The position numbers and the translations under genes were made by a program. 64,000 nucleotides of DNA. Source: Talpa occidentalis. Taxonomy: Eukaryota > Chordata > Mammalia > Eulipotyphla > Talpidae. This document shows, in pieces, positions 11,195-23,009 of the stretch. Where the stretch lies: assembly GCF_014898055.3 (NCBI RefSeq), contig NW_023601433.1, forward strand, positions 83,833,106-83,897,105, in the 5' to 3' direction. The first letter of the stretch is position 1, and every line of letters begins with the position of its first letter. Under the pieces are notes generated by a model. It saw only the letters and a program-made list of their open reading frames with translations, made no database searches and was not told the origin of the DNA.

Positions 11195-11350
11195 GAGGTA
11201 CCCAGCAAAGGGTACTGGGTGCTCATGGTGTTCCGGGTACTGTTCTAAGCTCCTCTTCACCGTGGCTGAAAAGAAAGCTCAGAGAGGTTAAGTTACTTGC
11301 TTGAGGTTGCACAGCTGCCTAACAAGTGGCAGGGCTCGGACTGGAGGGCT
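11195..11350 (-). repeat. MIR SINE, antisense
   Basis: gctcagagaggttaagttac, ttgcttgaggttgcacagct and aacaagtggcagggctcgga are the reverse MIR core. Confidence 0.75.
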
Positions 11351-12729
11351 GGTCCGGGGTCTCTCTAAACAGGTATAGATGACTTGGAGAGCAGTTACAT
11401 CCTTATCTTTCTGTGTCTGCTTAGCCCAGTGATCCCCGACTGGACTGCAGTCTCTGTAGGTGTTGCTCCTCAGCCAGTGCCCCTACTAAGTGAACCAACA
11501 AAACAAATCGCCCTTGATTCTTGAAGGCTCTGTCCTCTCTAGTCTTCCGCATCTTCCCCCATGCACACTGACGCTCTCTGTCCATAAACCCCATGGATTC
11601 GGGCTACATCACTAACCCCCCAACACACCATCAGCTTTCCTCCTCCTTGATCTCTGCAGCTCCCACTCCCTCTCCCAGAGCATCCCCCATGCCACCCCAA
11701 TCTTTGTTGAAAAGTGACTCAGATACTCAAGACAAGCAGTGACCTTTCCAAACCATGCTCACCATGATCGCAGAAGGTGGGAATTAGTCCCCCATTTTGT
11801 GGATGAGCCACTGGGTGTAGGGGCTATGTCAAGTTCACCAGGATGATGGCTGCAAATGTCAGGTCTTTCCCAGTCTGGGGGAGCGGAAACAAGGGCTCGG
11901 TTTTGCACAAGCCTTTCTAATCCAAAACAAACAAATAAAGCCAGGAAGAGAGACCCAGAAGCAGGCGCTCCCACACATCAATGCCCACCGCCAGCTCGGG
12001 GGTTCTAATTGCCTTAGGAACCACCTGGTCTCCATTTAGTAGAAAACTACCCCCTTCGCTTGGCTAAGTGGCCGTGCCTCCCCCACCCCCCAAAAAAAAG
12101 GGATCGTCAGGTGCTTCTTGGCTGGGAGCGCAGAGGAGGGTGGGTGGTGCTCCTGCCTGTGGGCAGCCTGCAGCCTGCCGGGGGTGGACCACGAGGGCCA
12201 GGCTGGAAGCTCTCCTCCTGCTGATGGAGAGGGGGTTCACTTGCCACATTGCTGGGGTTTTGTTTTCTTTCTCCTGCTCCTGGCAGGGGAGGCTGGCAGA
12301 GTTGGCTGCAAGCCCTATCCCTGGAACTTGCCATCTCAATTAGGGCCCGAGATGAGCGGAACACCTGATGGGGGGGAGAGGGAGCGGAGCCGGGATGGGA
12401 GGTGCTCTGGCTGCGCCTCTGGCCAGCAGAGATCCAAAGAGAGAGGACAGCAGAGGAGGACCTAAAACCCCCCAGTCCTGTCCACCCTGTCGGTGAGGAG
12501 GAGAAGCGGGGAACGGGCCACCTAGCGGGGTGCTTTCTGTCTCTCTACTGCTAATCAGAGTTACCGTCCTGTGAAGCCTATGTGCAAGTAGGGTACTAGA
12601 GACTTTCCGTGCTTTATCTGCTTCTTCCTGGCAATCTTTGTAAGATAAATACCCACTCACTCGTGACTGCAGTGTTTCTTAAACACACACAGATCCTGTC
12701 TGCATCCTGAAGATTTCATAATGATCTTT
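11351..12729. other. Mostly unique sequence, no gene seen
   Basis: A weak antisense MIR lies near 11775-11870. The part 12230-12370 (atctcaattagggcccgaga) is repeat-free, but I cannot say more. No coding signature. Confidence 0.4.
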
Positions 12730-13170
12730 CTAGACAGAGCCCCTGCCCTCACAGAGTTTATAGCATGGCTGGGGAAGCCATGCAATAAACAAATAACTAA
12801 ATAAACATTTTAGAAGGTGACTGGGAGCAGTCTCTAGGAACGCAAGTAACATTTGAGCTGAGACCTGAATGAAATCAAGAAAGCAAGTCACACGGATGGG
12901 GGAAGAGCTGTCCAGACAGAGGGAACAGCAAGCGCAAAGGCCCTGGGGTGGGAGCAAGCTTGTGGGTTTGAGTGACGCTCAGAGCACTAGTGTGGCCGGT
13001 GCACAGTGGGCGAGAGGCGTGGTGGGAGGTAGGGCAGGGAGGCAGCAGTGAGTCAAGCAGGTAGGATGCGGAGGCTTGGAGAGGTAGTGGTTCGATCTGA
13101 TGGGTAATTTACTAAGATCCCTCCGGCAGTGCAGGGATACTGGGTCGGGAAGGCCTGTGAGGGACAGGAG
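12730..13170 (-). repeat. L2 LINE fragment, antisense
   Basis: cctgccctcacagagtttat, caataaacaaataactaaat, gagctgagacctgaatgaaa and acagcaagcgcaaaggccct are the familiar reverse L2 3' segment. Confidence 0.65.
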
Positions 13171-13229
13171 GCCACGTCTAGTGCTAATGCCTCAGTAGAA
13201 CTGCAAGAAAACCATTGCTCCGACCAAGG

Positions 13230-13440
13230 CAGTTGCAGTGTGAATGGGAAGAAATATTTGATTCAGGAAACAATTTGGAGATGAGTCAACACGACAAACA
13301 AACAACTCTTCATTCACTAGCAGGCAAGCTGAGGCTCAGAGTGAGCTTGACATACCCAAGGATTCCCAGTGAGTTAATGGAACCAGGACCAATACCCAGG
13401 ATCCCCAGGTGGGAACCTTCTCCTCTGCACCCCAAGCCAC
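13230..13440 (-). repeat. MIR SINE, antisense
   Basis: ggcaagctgaggctcagagt and gacatacccaaggattccca suggest a diverged MIR. Confidence 0.45.
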
Positions 13441-13474
13441 CACCTTAAAACGGGGATCCTAAAAGCATTTCTGC

Positions 13475-13665
13475 AAAGAAACAAAATATGTGGGCTTTGC
13501 AGCCATACAGTGTCTCTGGCAACTACTCAACTCTGCTTGCAATTCTCAAGCAGTCACATGCAATAGGTAAGCAAATGGGCATGGCCATGTGCCAATAAAC
13601 CTTTATTGACTAAAACAGTTGGCTGGCCCTGGAGACAGGGTTTGCTGGCTCTTGACCTAAAACAA
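13475..13665 (-). mobile_element. hAT-like DNA transposon remnant
   Basis: tgtgggctttgcagccatac, caactactcaactctgcttg and ccaataaacctttattgact match the same short DNA element seen at 27590-27830 in this window. The family name is not certain. Confidence 0.5.
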
Positions 13666-14732
13666 CCCAGGAAGACTTTCAGAAGAAAAGAAATCATTGA
13701 AAGAGGCAAAAAATAACTTTATTAGCCAATTTAGGTTAATAGGACAGGACTTCTGTGTCTTGAGAATATAAACAGGCCCACTGCCGAGAAACGGGCACGT
13801 TTGACTTAAGCTAGGAAATTTCCAGCACAGCAAGGTGGTCCTTCCTTAAACCCACTGGGAAGAAGGAGGCTGGAGCTGGAGTCCCCACCCAGTGGTGCTG
13901 CTGGATGGTGGCCTGGGAGGTGGGGGGCCGGGACCACCCCGAGCTGTCGATGTCACAGCTGTGTTGGGCTGGAACATCACCAGACCCCGGCGCTCCCCGG
14001 CGGCCCCAGGAGAGACAGGAGGACACAGATGCTACTCCGGAGCATGAAATGGGTTGGGGAAATGGAGATGTCGCCGGGGGAGAGAAAGTACCCCTTGGGG
14101 TCCCCGTCGTCTGTGTTAAGACAGTGCGGGCACCACCTGCAAAGCAGAAGTTGCTGTTTTGTTTAGGTGTGTGTGTTTGCAGAGCCTGGATTTTTCTTTT
14201 CCTTTTGTGACTCTATTATTCGTATGGAGGCGATGCTGGTTCACAACACTGTGTATGATTCAGGGATGCGTCTTAGCACGCCCCACCCCACATCTATCAC
14301 GGGGGTCTTAAATTCTTTGGCTCCTCACCTCTCACCCTTCCCCTTAGAAACCTCAGTTCTACAGTCAGATTTCTAGGGCGTGTTTTGGTCTGGTTTTGTC
14401 AGCTCCTTTGTTTTGTTTCTCTACATTCCGCATGAATAAAATCCCCCAGCATTTGTCTTCTTCCTTCAGACTCATTTGGATTTGCAGAATCACCCTCGGA
14501 GTTGTTAGCTGGTTGAACAAAGTCATCTCTGCAACACCAGGTGTGTGCCGCTTCCACCACTTGGTAGGAGACTTGGGCTCTCCCACCAAGGCTGGCTGAG
14601 CCTCAGTTTCCTTCTGGATGAATCAGGAAATAATGGAGGTGGAAGTGCACCTCACTGGATGAGCCCAGCACCTCCCAAGCCCGATCGGGGATGCATCCGA
14701 GTCACCTGGGAACTTTTAAAACACCCCAAAGC
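13666..14732. other. Mostly unique, possible L1 scraps
   Basis: 14410-14480 (ccccagcatttgtcttcttc) resembles antisense L1 3' sequence. No gene is seen. 13700-13800 is AT-rich and unassigned. Confidence 0.3.
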
Positions 14733-14998
14733 GGGCCTCCCTGGTGGCGCAGGGGTTAAGTCTCAGCGCTATCACTGTGGCATTGAGTTCAATCCCCAGC
14801 CAGGGAACTGACCCACATGGCGCAGCAGACCTCTCCTGTCTCACCCTCTGCTCCCCTCAGCAGTGTATTTCAGTCAGTCTGCCTGTTCTGCTCCCCACTC
14901 TGTCCCTGGTGAATCCTCTCACCCCCGCACCTCTGACCTACACCCCAGGTCTTATATGCATTAATAAATAAAATAAATCTTAAAAAAAAAAAAAAAAA
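14733..14998 (+). mobile_element. tRNA-derived SINE, subfamily A
   Basis: Full-length copy from gggcctccctggtggcgcag to a run of about 17 A. It inserted in or beside a short MER20-like remnant (cacctgggaacttttaaaa) at 14700-14730. Confidence 0.9.
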
Positions 14999-15079
14999 GG
15001 CGGCAAGTAAGACAGGGGACTGGGGCTTCCATGGGGGACAGAAAGCAAGTAAACAACGTGTTAGATAACCTCAGGTAAC

Positions 15080-15530
15080 TCCAGGTGCCGGGACAGCAAA
15101 CAGGGCAGTGTGAACAAACCCCATGAGGGAAATAGCGGGGACTGTTTTCAGCAGAAAATAGCAGAAGTCTCTCCAAGGACATAGTGAAACTGAGGCCTAA
15201 ACCAAGTAGAAAGAGGAGTTGTGCCACTTTCCAGGGGAAATTCATCCCAGACAGAAGGGACAGCATGTGCAAAGGCCCTGTGGCTAGATTACACCCAACG
15301 CTGAAATGTTTCAGGAAAAACAGAGAGCAGGGTAGTCCGGGGAAGGGCAGCTAGACAAAAGGGCCAAGGTCATGTCAGGTTGTACGGTCCAGGGCCACCA
15401 AGTGGATTTTGGCTTAAAAGAGAGGAGAGACGGGGTGAGAACATGAACCGACTTCTGAGTTTATAAGACACCGTTGTGTGGAGCTGTGGACTGAGTTAAA
15501 TAAGAGCACCGTTGACGCACCTGCATTTTA
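15080..15530 (-). repeat. L2 LINE fragment, antisense
   Basis: aaactgaggcctaaaccaag, acagcatgtgcaaaggccct and ccaagtggattttggcttaa follow reverse L2. Confidence 0.55.
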
Positions 15531-16079
15531 CTGACTAGCACACTTTCCCCACTTTCCCCCCAAATGGGGGGTCATTATAAGCTTGTCAAACTTTCATCTC
15601 AATCAGATTGAAAATGTTCACAAAGGCAAAAAAAAAAAAAAAAAAAAGTAGTGGGTCCCATCATCATAATTTTATAATAGAAAGAATATTTTAGCACAAA
15701 AAAAAAAAGTAGAAGGACATAACCTCAGGAGAAGGACAATGCTTTGTATTGAATACATCTGGCCTTTGTGCAAAGCTTCATCCTGCATTTCTCACTCCCT
15801 CTGAGGACGGGGGGGCCAGTGTGCAACCTCTAGTGTACCCTTGAGCCCCAGGGCTGACCGGGAGGGCTGAGAGCTGCCCGGGGGACATGGAGTCTCCCAA
15901 CACAGGCTGCTAGGAAGCCCTTTTCTCATCAATAGTTCTTTCAAGAAACTGAAAACTCCCCAAGAAGAAAGACTCTGGATCAACCTCCCCACCGAAAGGT
16001 GCCCCCCACCCAAGTTGAGCATCACTGAGTCATCAAAGCAGGAGATGTCACGAGCCTCAGTTTATATTACAAATAATGC
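15531..16079. other. Unique sequence with A tracts, no gene seen
   Basis: A runs at 15629-15647 and about 15699-15709 (agcacaaaaaaaaaaagtag). No SINE head precedes either. Confidence 0.4.
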
Positions 16080-16405
16080 AAAACACAGACAGCATTTATT
16101 TGAGCTCTGATAGGTGCCGGGCACTATTCCAAGAGCTTTATATATGTTAATTCATTTAGCAATGATAATATAATCATTGGGATGCATTCCATATAATACA
16201 CAGACTATTGTTAAATAATAGATACTATGTATCTGTAGTATTATATTATAATAATAACCCCGTAAGACGGGTACCACGGTTTATGATGGAAACCCTGAGG
16301 CACAGAGGGATTAAGTAACTTGCCTGTAGTAACACAGCACAGAAGTGGTGGAGCTGGGATTCGGACCCATGCAGCCCAATTCTCATGCCAGTGATAGTCA
16401 GGTTT
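16080..16405 (-). repeat. MIR SINE, antisense, with AT-rich interior
   Basis: gccgggcactattccaagag, ccctgaggcacagagggatt, cttgcctgtagtaacacagc and gagctgggattcggacccat are reverse MIR. Confidence 0.7.
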
Positions 16406-18059
16406 CCACTATGCTGCGTAGGCTTTCTCCTTTGCCCCAGCTCCATACCTTGGCAGAGAGAACTAGAGAGGGCACTCTGGGAGGGGCGTAACTGAGGCAA
16501 AGGCCTGATGTGTACATGCTGACAGGAATAGGATGGGGGTGGGGGGGTAGGGAGGCAGGGGAGAGGCATGAGGAGGCAGTATTTGTGCAGTATTGGGACC
16601 CCCAGGAAGGACGCTAAAGCCTCGCAGTATTTGGGCACCTCATCAGCCAGCTGCACCCCTGCCTCTGAGCAGCAAAAGGGCTCGTCCTTGGGGCACTCAC
16701 GGCCTCTTTCAGATTCTGCCCCAAGGCCTGGGCTGAAGGCCACGCGTGTCCTCCAGGCTTACCTCTTCATTCCACAAAACTGGGGTGAGCACCTACTTCG
16801 TGCTGTGGGCATAGCAGATATAGACCCCCAACCTCTTTCAAAGACCCATATAGAGGGTGAATTGAATGAGCGTTTGGTTACAAAAAGACAAGGGCAGGGA
16901 TCTGGACAGACTGTGAGTCAAGACAAGCTGACCCCACCCTGCCCAGGGACCCCAATTAGCTGCTGGGGTCAGAAGCAGGAGCAGGAATTCACTGGCTGGG
17001 AGTTTCTCAGCCTCCCTGGGGCCTCCGCTTCACGGGGGAATTGCTTAAATGCCCTCCCTGGAGAATCTGCTCCAGTTGGTCTGGGGTGGGGTTCAAGGGT
17101 TGGTGAGGAGTCAGGAGCCTGGCGGGGGAGGGGTCCCTAAGGCGCAAACTTGGGTGGTGCGGTCTGGATAAAGAAAAGGAGAATTTTCCAGCCGAGAGTG
17201 CCTGCCTGGGCGAAGGCGCAGGAGCTGGCAAGATGGTGCCACTTGGAGGGAGGAGAGGAGCGGTCAGACCGCCGGTCCTATGGGCCCAGGGGAATTGGGT
17301 TTTAAGTAAAGAAGTAACATTTCCAAGTTAGTACCTTTTAAAAAAGATCACTTAGTCTCTTACCCTAGCTCGGCCCTTAGAGGAGAAAACGTTTGTAGCA
17401 TTTGTTCCTCTGGTCCCAGGTGGCTGCAGATTTCTTTCTCCAAAAGCAAAGCGCTCCTGGCATGGAGGCTGGAAGCCGTCTTTTCTCCAAATGTCTTTCT
17501 CGCCCTCCTGGGTGTCAAGACCCAGCTTCAAACCCCAGCTCGCTCCCAACAATCTATGCAACTCTGCTCTGCAGCTTTCTCATCCAGCCAAAGGGGCAAG
17601 TGTCTTCCGATTCCCAGGAGCAGAAGAGACACCCCTGGGGGTGCTGGCACACACACCCTCACAGCCCCCCACTCTGTGTCAGGCACTGCTGGGCACTGGG
17701 GATCTGTCCTGGGGTATGAGCCCCAGCGGCTGCCTTCAAACCCCCAAAGCTGGTGGAGAGGATGAAGCTGAAAGATCCTGCAAGGGGGTGGGGGGGTGCA
17801 CTCATCCTGCAGGGGTGCCTGCTTTCCTACCCTGCAGGGGCTGGGGTCTCGCAAGGAGTGGGGGTTGGGGAGGGGGCGCGGGTCTTGGCCAGAGGCATGG
17901 GGGCAGGCTGGCTGGGGGTGGAGAGCAGGCAGGACAGGTGGGGTGCGGCTCAGGGTGCCTGCTGGGGGGACCACACCTTGTCTTGGGGAATCTTAGCGGA
18001 CAGGGCCCCTGAAGGAAGTCGACCACACAAAGAGAGCCAGGAGACAGCAGGGGGAGCCT
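16406..18059. other. Mostly unique GC-rich sequence, no gene seen
   Basis: Weak antisense L2 scraps near 17180-17360 (aagtaacatttccaag) and possibly 17660-17720. Long frames are compositional. No domain is recognised. Confidence 0.4.
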
Positions 18060-18725
18060 AATGCAACCTTTTAAAAAACAATAAATAATAGCGCCCGTGA
18101 TAAATGCAGCCCCTCATCTGAATGGCGGCTGGAGAACTGGCCCCTTCTTTCTAATCACTTAATGACCCCCAAGAGGGCGGAGGGGGCTCACTCAGGGGCC
18201 CCCCTCCTCCTTCCCCTCGCGGCACCGAGGTCTATAAAGAGAAACTCGCTCCTTAAAGAGGGTCATTTACAAACCCTCCTAATGGAGGGCGGCGGCGCTC
18301 CCGGGGACACCCTTCTGGTCCCGGACAAGGGTCAGGAGAAAGGAATTGGCTGCGGAGGTCGGAGCACATGCGCTCCCCGGCCCCCCGCCCCCCAGCCCCC
18401 CCAGCCCGGCGCCCGCGGCGGCACGCTCCGGTGTATTTATTATTTCCCCCCATTGTCTCGGCCTCCCCCACCCTGCCCGAGCCCCTGCGCTCCCGGGGCC
18501 GCCCCTCCCCAGCCGCCCCCGGCCCGCCCTCCGCCTGCACCCGGCCTCTCTCATAATAGCATCCTTTTCACAGAGACAAATTGTCCGGCCTCAGGATGCA
18601 CCTGAGGACTTTCGCCCCTTAACAAATGGTCTTTTAATTTTCTACCAGAAGGGCAGAGGGAGGGGGGCTGAATCAATCACACATCCATCTTCATCATTGC
18701 TGCCGAGGGACTCTTTTCGCTGGCT
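18060..18725. promoter_or_regulatory. Candidate distal conserved element cluster with CpG-rich centre
   Basis: AT-rich flanks (ttttaaaaaacaataaataa and tctaatcacttaatg at 18060-18165, ctcataatagcatcc and ggtcttttaattttc near 18550-18645) surround a GC/CpG-rich middle (18290-18540). No repeat is recognisable. This is the clearest such block in the left half. Confidence 0.5.
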
Positions 18726-18879
18726 GGCTGCCCCTGGGGAAGATGGGGTGAAGAGGCAGAAGGGGGGCGCCGTCCGAAGGGCCGTGGGGGAGGGGCGGCA
18801 GCAGGGAAGCCGTGCGGAGCAGCCCCCACGGCCTCTCCCGAGGAGACCCCCCCACCCCAGCCCTGGACCCCAGCCCCGC

Positions 18880-19195
18880 ACCCAGGGACCGAGGCCCTGC
18901 TGTTTTGACAATTGGGGAAACTGAGGCCCACTTCGCCAGTGGACTTACCCAGAGGCAGCGACAGAGCAGAGATGGGAAGGTCACCCATGCCTCTTTGCCC
19001 CTTCCTGCAAAGTCTTGGGAGTCAGGGACCGATTCCCCAATTCTGCCCGCCTTCCCCCACGGACAGGCTGCCTTAGAGACTCGTTGTTTGCTCAGCCCAA
19101 GCCTCTAACTTCTCCCCTGTGAAATGGGTCCTGAGGGTCTGCCTCCTGAGGGTGGTGTGGGGACTCAGTGAGAGAGTCACTTGGCAGGCTTAGCC
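18880..19195. repeat. Two MIR remnants
   Basis: An antisense copy lies near 18895-18970 (attggggaaactgaggccc). A + strand copy lies near 19085-19180 (tctcccctgtgaaatgggtc). Confidence 0.5.
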
Positions 19196-19294
19196 CCGTC
19201 CCAGGCCCAGTGGGAGGGTTGGGTTCCTCTGTCAATTCCTGCACCCCTAAAAAATGGTGCCTGTAACTGGGAATGTGGTCGCCCTGCAGTGACA

Positions 19295-19620
19295 CCTACA
19301 TTCAGTCCTGTCTGTCCCTGCCTCAGGGCCTTTGCATGGGCTGCTTCCCTGGGCACTGGGCTGAGGCTGAGGCCTTCTTTGACCATCGCACAAAACATGG
19401 CAACAGCCCCATATTTTCTTGTTCTCTGGATGCGTCTCTACCTAACATACTAGATGTATTTCTTGTTGGTCTAAGAGACGCTTTTAGCATTATCTACCCA
19501 CCAAGCGTGGTGCTCTGTATATCTCAAGGACTGACTCGTTTCATCTTTATGTCATCTGCCAGGGGGGAGCGTTGTTTCCCATGTAACAGATGGAGAAACT
19601 GAGGCACCCAGCTGGGTGGA
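19295..19620 (+). repeat. L2 LINE 3' fragment
   Basis: ctgcctcagggcctttgcat, gggctgcttccctgggcact and aaggactgactcgtttcatc fit L2. MIR-like tail cagatggagaaactgaggca follows. Confidence 0.6.
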
Positions 19621-20745
19621 CGTATAGAATCTACATGAGCGACACCCCAGGAATAGTAAGCACACCTGGAGCCCAGACCGGGACTGCTACAGAAATCAGG
19701 GCTCTTTGGAGAAATGGCTGGAGGCTCCAGGGCTGGGGCGTGGAAGATCCAGAGAGTCTGAAATACCTGCCTGTGTCAGACTACATTTGAGGTGCTCGTC
19801 CTACGGATGCAGAGCCAGCTTGAGGGCCTCCCGTTGGCCAACTCTAGGACCATTTGAGCATCAGAATAAATAGTGGCAGCAAAGGAGTGTTACCCATTGA
19901 GTATTGAGTCTACGAGTTCAGGCTGATGTGATGAATAAATAAATGAATGGATGAGTGAATGAATGAATAGGGAATTGTCTTTTTATAATAGAAAGCCAAC
20001 TAATAAGTGTAGAAAGAGGGCTGGAATGAGAAAACCTGCATTAGGGAATGACCGTCATGAGCACTGATTCAGGCACGATCCTCCGAGGCTCGGGTCTAAG
20101 GGTGACCACACTCTTAGGCCATCTCCAAGCATTGCCCCGCCGTGTCCCTCTTGACTGCAAAGGGAAAACCGTACATGGACAATGTACAGTGGATCAGGGG
20201 ATCAGCGTTTACATCCCTGTGAGGAGAGAGTGCACAGAGATGCCTCGGCTGTGCCTGCCAGAATCCCTGCAGAACGCACCACTGGGACCAAATCATCAAG
20301 CAACATCAGATGCTCTCAGACCAGGGACATCTTGCAGATCTCACATCTGGATCTTACATCTGGATGCTTCAAAACCTCAGTATCTTGAAACCCAGACGGA
20401 GGAACTGATTTCAGATTAAAGGAGGCCAAAGAGGGGTGACACTGAGCGCAATGCCTGGTCCAGGAATTTCTTTCGCAATGAAGGACATTATGGGGGACAA
20501 ACCGGAGCTCTAAATAGGGCTTAGATTCGGTGATAGTATTGTATCCATGCTAATTTCCTGATTTTGATCATTGCACTGTGATTATGTAATCAAATGTCTT
20601 TGTTTTTAGAAAACAAACATCAGAGCCCTTAGGGATAAGGAGCCATCCATTCCTGCAACTGTGTCTCAAAAAGGTTCATTTACCCAAAAAAGACAGAGTA
20701 AGCCAGCAAATGTTAGCATTGACGCTTATATAGAGTTTTGTGGTA
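19621..20745. other. Mostly old unclassified repeat-like sequence, no gene seen
   Basis: The part 20450-20620 (gatagtattgtatccatgct, gattttgatcattgcactgt) resembles a common mammalian interspersed repeat tail that I cannot name with certainty. A short (AATG)n tract lies near 19930-19970. Confidence 0.35.
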
Positions 20746-20761
20746 ATTTTTCAAGTTTCTT

Positions 20762-21504
20762 TATTTTTAAGATTTATTTTTATTTATGCATACAAGAGCT
20801 GGGGTGTAGGCCACAAGTGCAGGGGGGTGGGGGTGAGAGGCTTCACCAGAGACAGAGTGGGGAGCAGAACAGGCAGACTTGTTATAGGGCAGCCCCGATA
20901 TTGAACGGGTTGCCTGGCTGTGGGTCCTTAAAAGGGACTTATGAATACTCCACTACAGACACACACAAAAGGTTCATAAAAGGTTTATTTTCAAGGGAAA
21001 AGGAAATAAGGAAAATGTACAACTCAGGGAGAAAATAGGGAAATAAAGTCTTTAATGCGTCCTACCCGATCCGCCGACCTGGAAACCCAAAGGCACTCTC
21101 AGAGCTGGCCGGACACTGCGAGCTGGCGGAGAGCCAAAATGGGGGAACCCCCCCAAAGCCCACGTGTCTGGCTTTATACCAACCTGGCTGCTTAACCCCA
21201 CTCTCAGGTCCCAGCCACCTTCCCTTGGGTGGTGATGGGATTTGGAGTTCCCAGTGTCTTTGGCTTTGACCTGGGGTGGGGGTGGAGTCCACAAAGCCTG
21301 TATGGAATTAGCTTTGGGACATCCTTTCCCCCCTAACAGACTGACTGAAATACACTGCTGAGGGGAGCAGCAGGCGAGGCAGGAGAGGTCTGCTGCACCA
21401 CGTGGGTAGCTCCCTGGCTGGGGATTGAACTCATGTCGCAGTGGCTGGCAATAGCTTGATAGTGCTGACTTTAACCACGGTCCTTTAACCCCAGGGAGAC
21501 CCCT
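20762..21504 (-). mobile_element. tRNA-derived SINE, subfamily A, split by a solo LTR
   Basis: The two halves are 20762-20879 and 21343-21504. The perfect 16-bp target duplication atttttcaagtttctt lies at 20746-20761 and 21505-21520. The SINE body is interrupted at the gactgact site by the LTR at 20880-21338. Confidence 0.9.
20880..21338 (-). mobile_element. Solo LTR of an endogenous retrovirus
   Basis: 459 bp bounded by TG...CA with short inverted ends (tgtta / taaca). The 4-bp duplication gact lies at 20876-20879 and 21339-21342. Intact SINE copies carry a single gactgact there, so the duplication is confirmed by internal comparison. On the minus strand it has a TATA box (21173-21178) and polyadenylation signals (attaaa 21051-21056, aataaa 20984-20989) in the order expected for U3-R-U5. 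A 4-bp duplication suits class I (gamma-like) elements. No internal viral genes are present. Confidence 0.85.
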
Positions 21505-21534
21505 ATTTTTCAAGTTTCTTACATGTGATATTTT

Positions 21535-21830
21535 TAAATTCATGGATAACAGAGAAACTGAGCCCAGAGAGGTTGAAGTTCTCACGCAGGGTCACACGGT
21601 GCAAGAACTAGGGTTGGCACTCCGGCAGCCCTGCTCTCGGATGCCCCCCAACACCTCCCTTACCATCTCTCCTCCTGCCCATGACTGCCATGTGGTTCCG
21701 AGTACCAGGGACACAGAATTCTTTTGCTTTTGCCCTCTGCTGTTCACAACTGTATTCCGGCACTGAGGAAAATGCTTGGCCCACAGCAGGTGCTCACTAT
21801 TTGTTGAATGCATGACAGATAAGTGCATGA
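21535..21830. repeat. MIR (antisense) followed by L2 3' end
   Basis: cagagaaactgagcccagag then cgcagggtcacacggtgcaa is reverse MIR. aaatgcttggcccacagcag then gtgctcactatttgttgaat is an L2 terminus. Confidence 0.6.
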
Positions 21831-22319
21831 CAGGTAAGTGAAGGCACCCAGAGTCCCACAGCTAGGATGGGTAGACCTTGGGCTTGGTCAGGTTTGGAGT
21901 GACCTTCCCCCACGTACTCTCACACCCACCTGCTGCAGCAAAGGCCCCCAAGCTCTGTGTCTACAGACTCAGGGGTCTGTAGAATCCACAGGAGGCACAC
22001 AGCTCCCCCACCCAGCCTGCTCTTTCTGAGGGCTGGAAAGAGAAGGGGGAAAAAATGCACAGAGGTGAAGAGCCACAGAGCTGGCCCGAAAGAGTGCCTC
22101 GGGCTTGCCCAGCACGCTGGGGGCCGTGAAAAGGAAATGCAGGTCTTAGATCCTGCCCAGCCACGGAGAAAGCCTAGCTGCTGGAGGCGTGCCTCAACCC
22201 CTGGCCATGAGGGGTGGGGAAAAAAGAGCCGGTTTCCTCTCCCTGCCCCCCCCTCCCTTCCCCCAAATCCATCCCCTGAGGGAAGGCTGGGAGCCCTGGG
22301 AGGGCTGCCTCCCCCTCCA
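21831..22319. other. Unique sequence, no gene seen
   Basis: No recognised repeat or gene. It leads into the candidate element at 22320. Confidence 0.35.
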
Positions 22320-22580
22320 CTGAGGGAACCGAGGGAGAAGGTTAATTAGATGTTTGCATCCAATTTACGTCTTGTTTGTGGAAGCGCTGGTTCAGCTGCA
22401 GCCCAGGCGGGCGGAGGCCCCAGCCCTCCATCGCTTGTCTCGGAGTGACTTCACAGCTCCAGAACTGGTTAGTCCGGGTCAAAACACGCCCATTATCATT
22501 TTATCACTGCCTCTTCCTCTATAATTACGGAGCTCTGCTTCTCCACACACACTTTTCTGTTATTTCAGCCCCTCCCCTTT
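22320..22580. promoter_or_regulatory. Candidate distal conserved element
   Basis: Contains gttaattaga (22341-22350), tgtttgcatcc, attatcattttatcactg and ctataattacgg without repeat signatures. The homeodomain and octamer-like cores and low CpG suggest a distal enhancer. Confidence 0.45.
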
Positions 22581-23009
22581 CCCGCGGTGGGGGGCACCCA
22601 CTGGAAGAGATGGGACTTGGGGAAGACAGGCACCTGGCTTCTGTGGGTTGGACTCAAAGCTGGGCACCCTAGGGGAAAGCCTGGGGGAGGCCAAGGGAGC
22701 TGGCTGCCTGGTCAGAGGTTAGAGGCCCCTTAGAGCCCTAGAGGCCCCTGCCTGGCAAACTCAGATGCCAGGTAATTAAGGCAAATGAGCCATGTTGGGG
22801 AGTATGAGTAATAGGGAGTGCAGGAGACTGCGGCAGTGGGCGCACAGCCCCGCTACAGGGGCACAGTTCCTCCTCACCGGCCAATGTTGATCGGCAGGTG
22901 GGCCACCCTCTGTCTTTGGGGAAGATGGGATGGGGGCCTAATGGGCAGGAGGCGGTGGAGGATAGACAAGTAGCCCAACTCTGGCAACTACCAAAAACTC
23001 ATCTATGAC
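22581..23009. other. Unique sequence, no gene seen
   Basis: 22755-22800 holds gccaggtaattaaggcaaat, a single homeodomain-like core. Otherwise nothing is recognised. Confidence 0.35.

Noticed and set aside
14600..14732. Further MER20 copy
   Set aside because: Only about 30 bp resemble MER20 before the SINE, too short to annotate separately.
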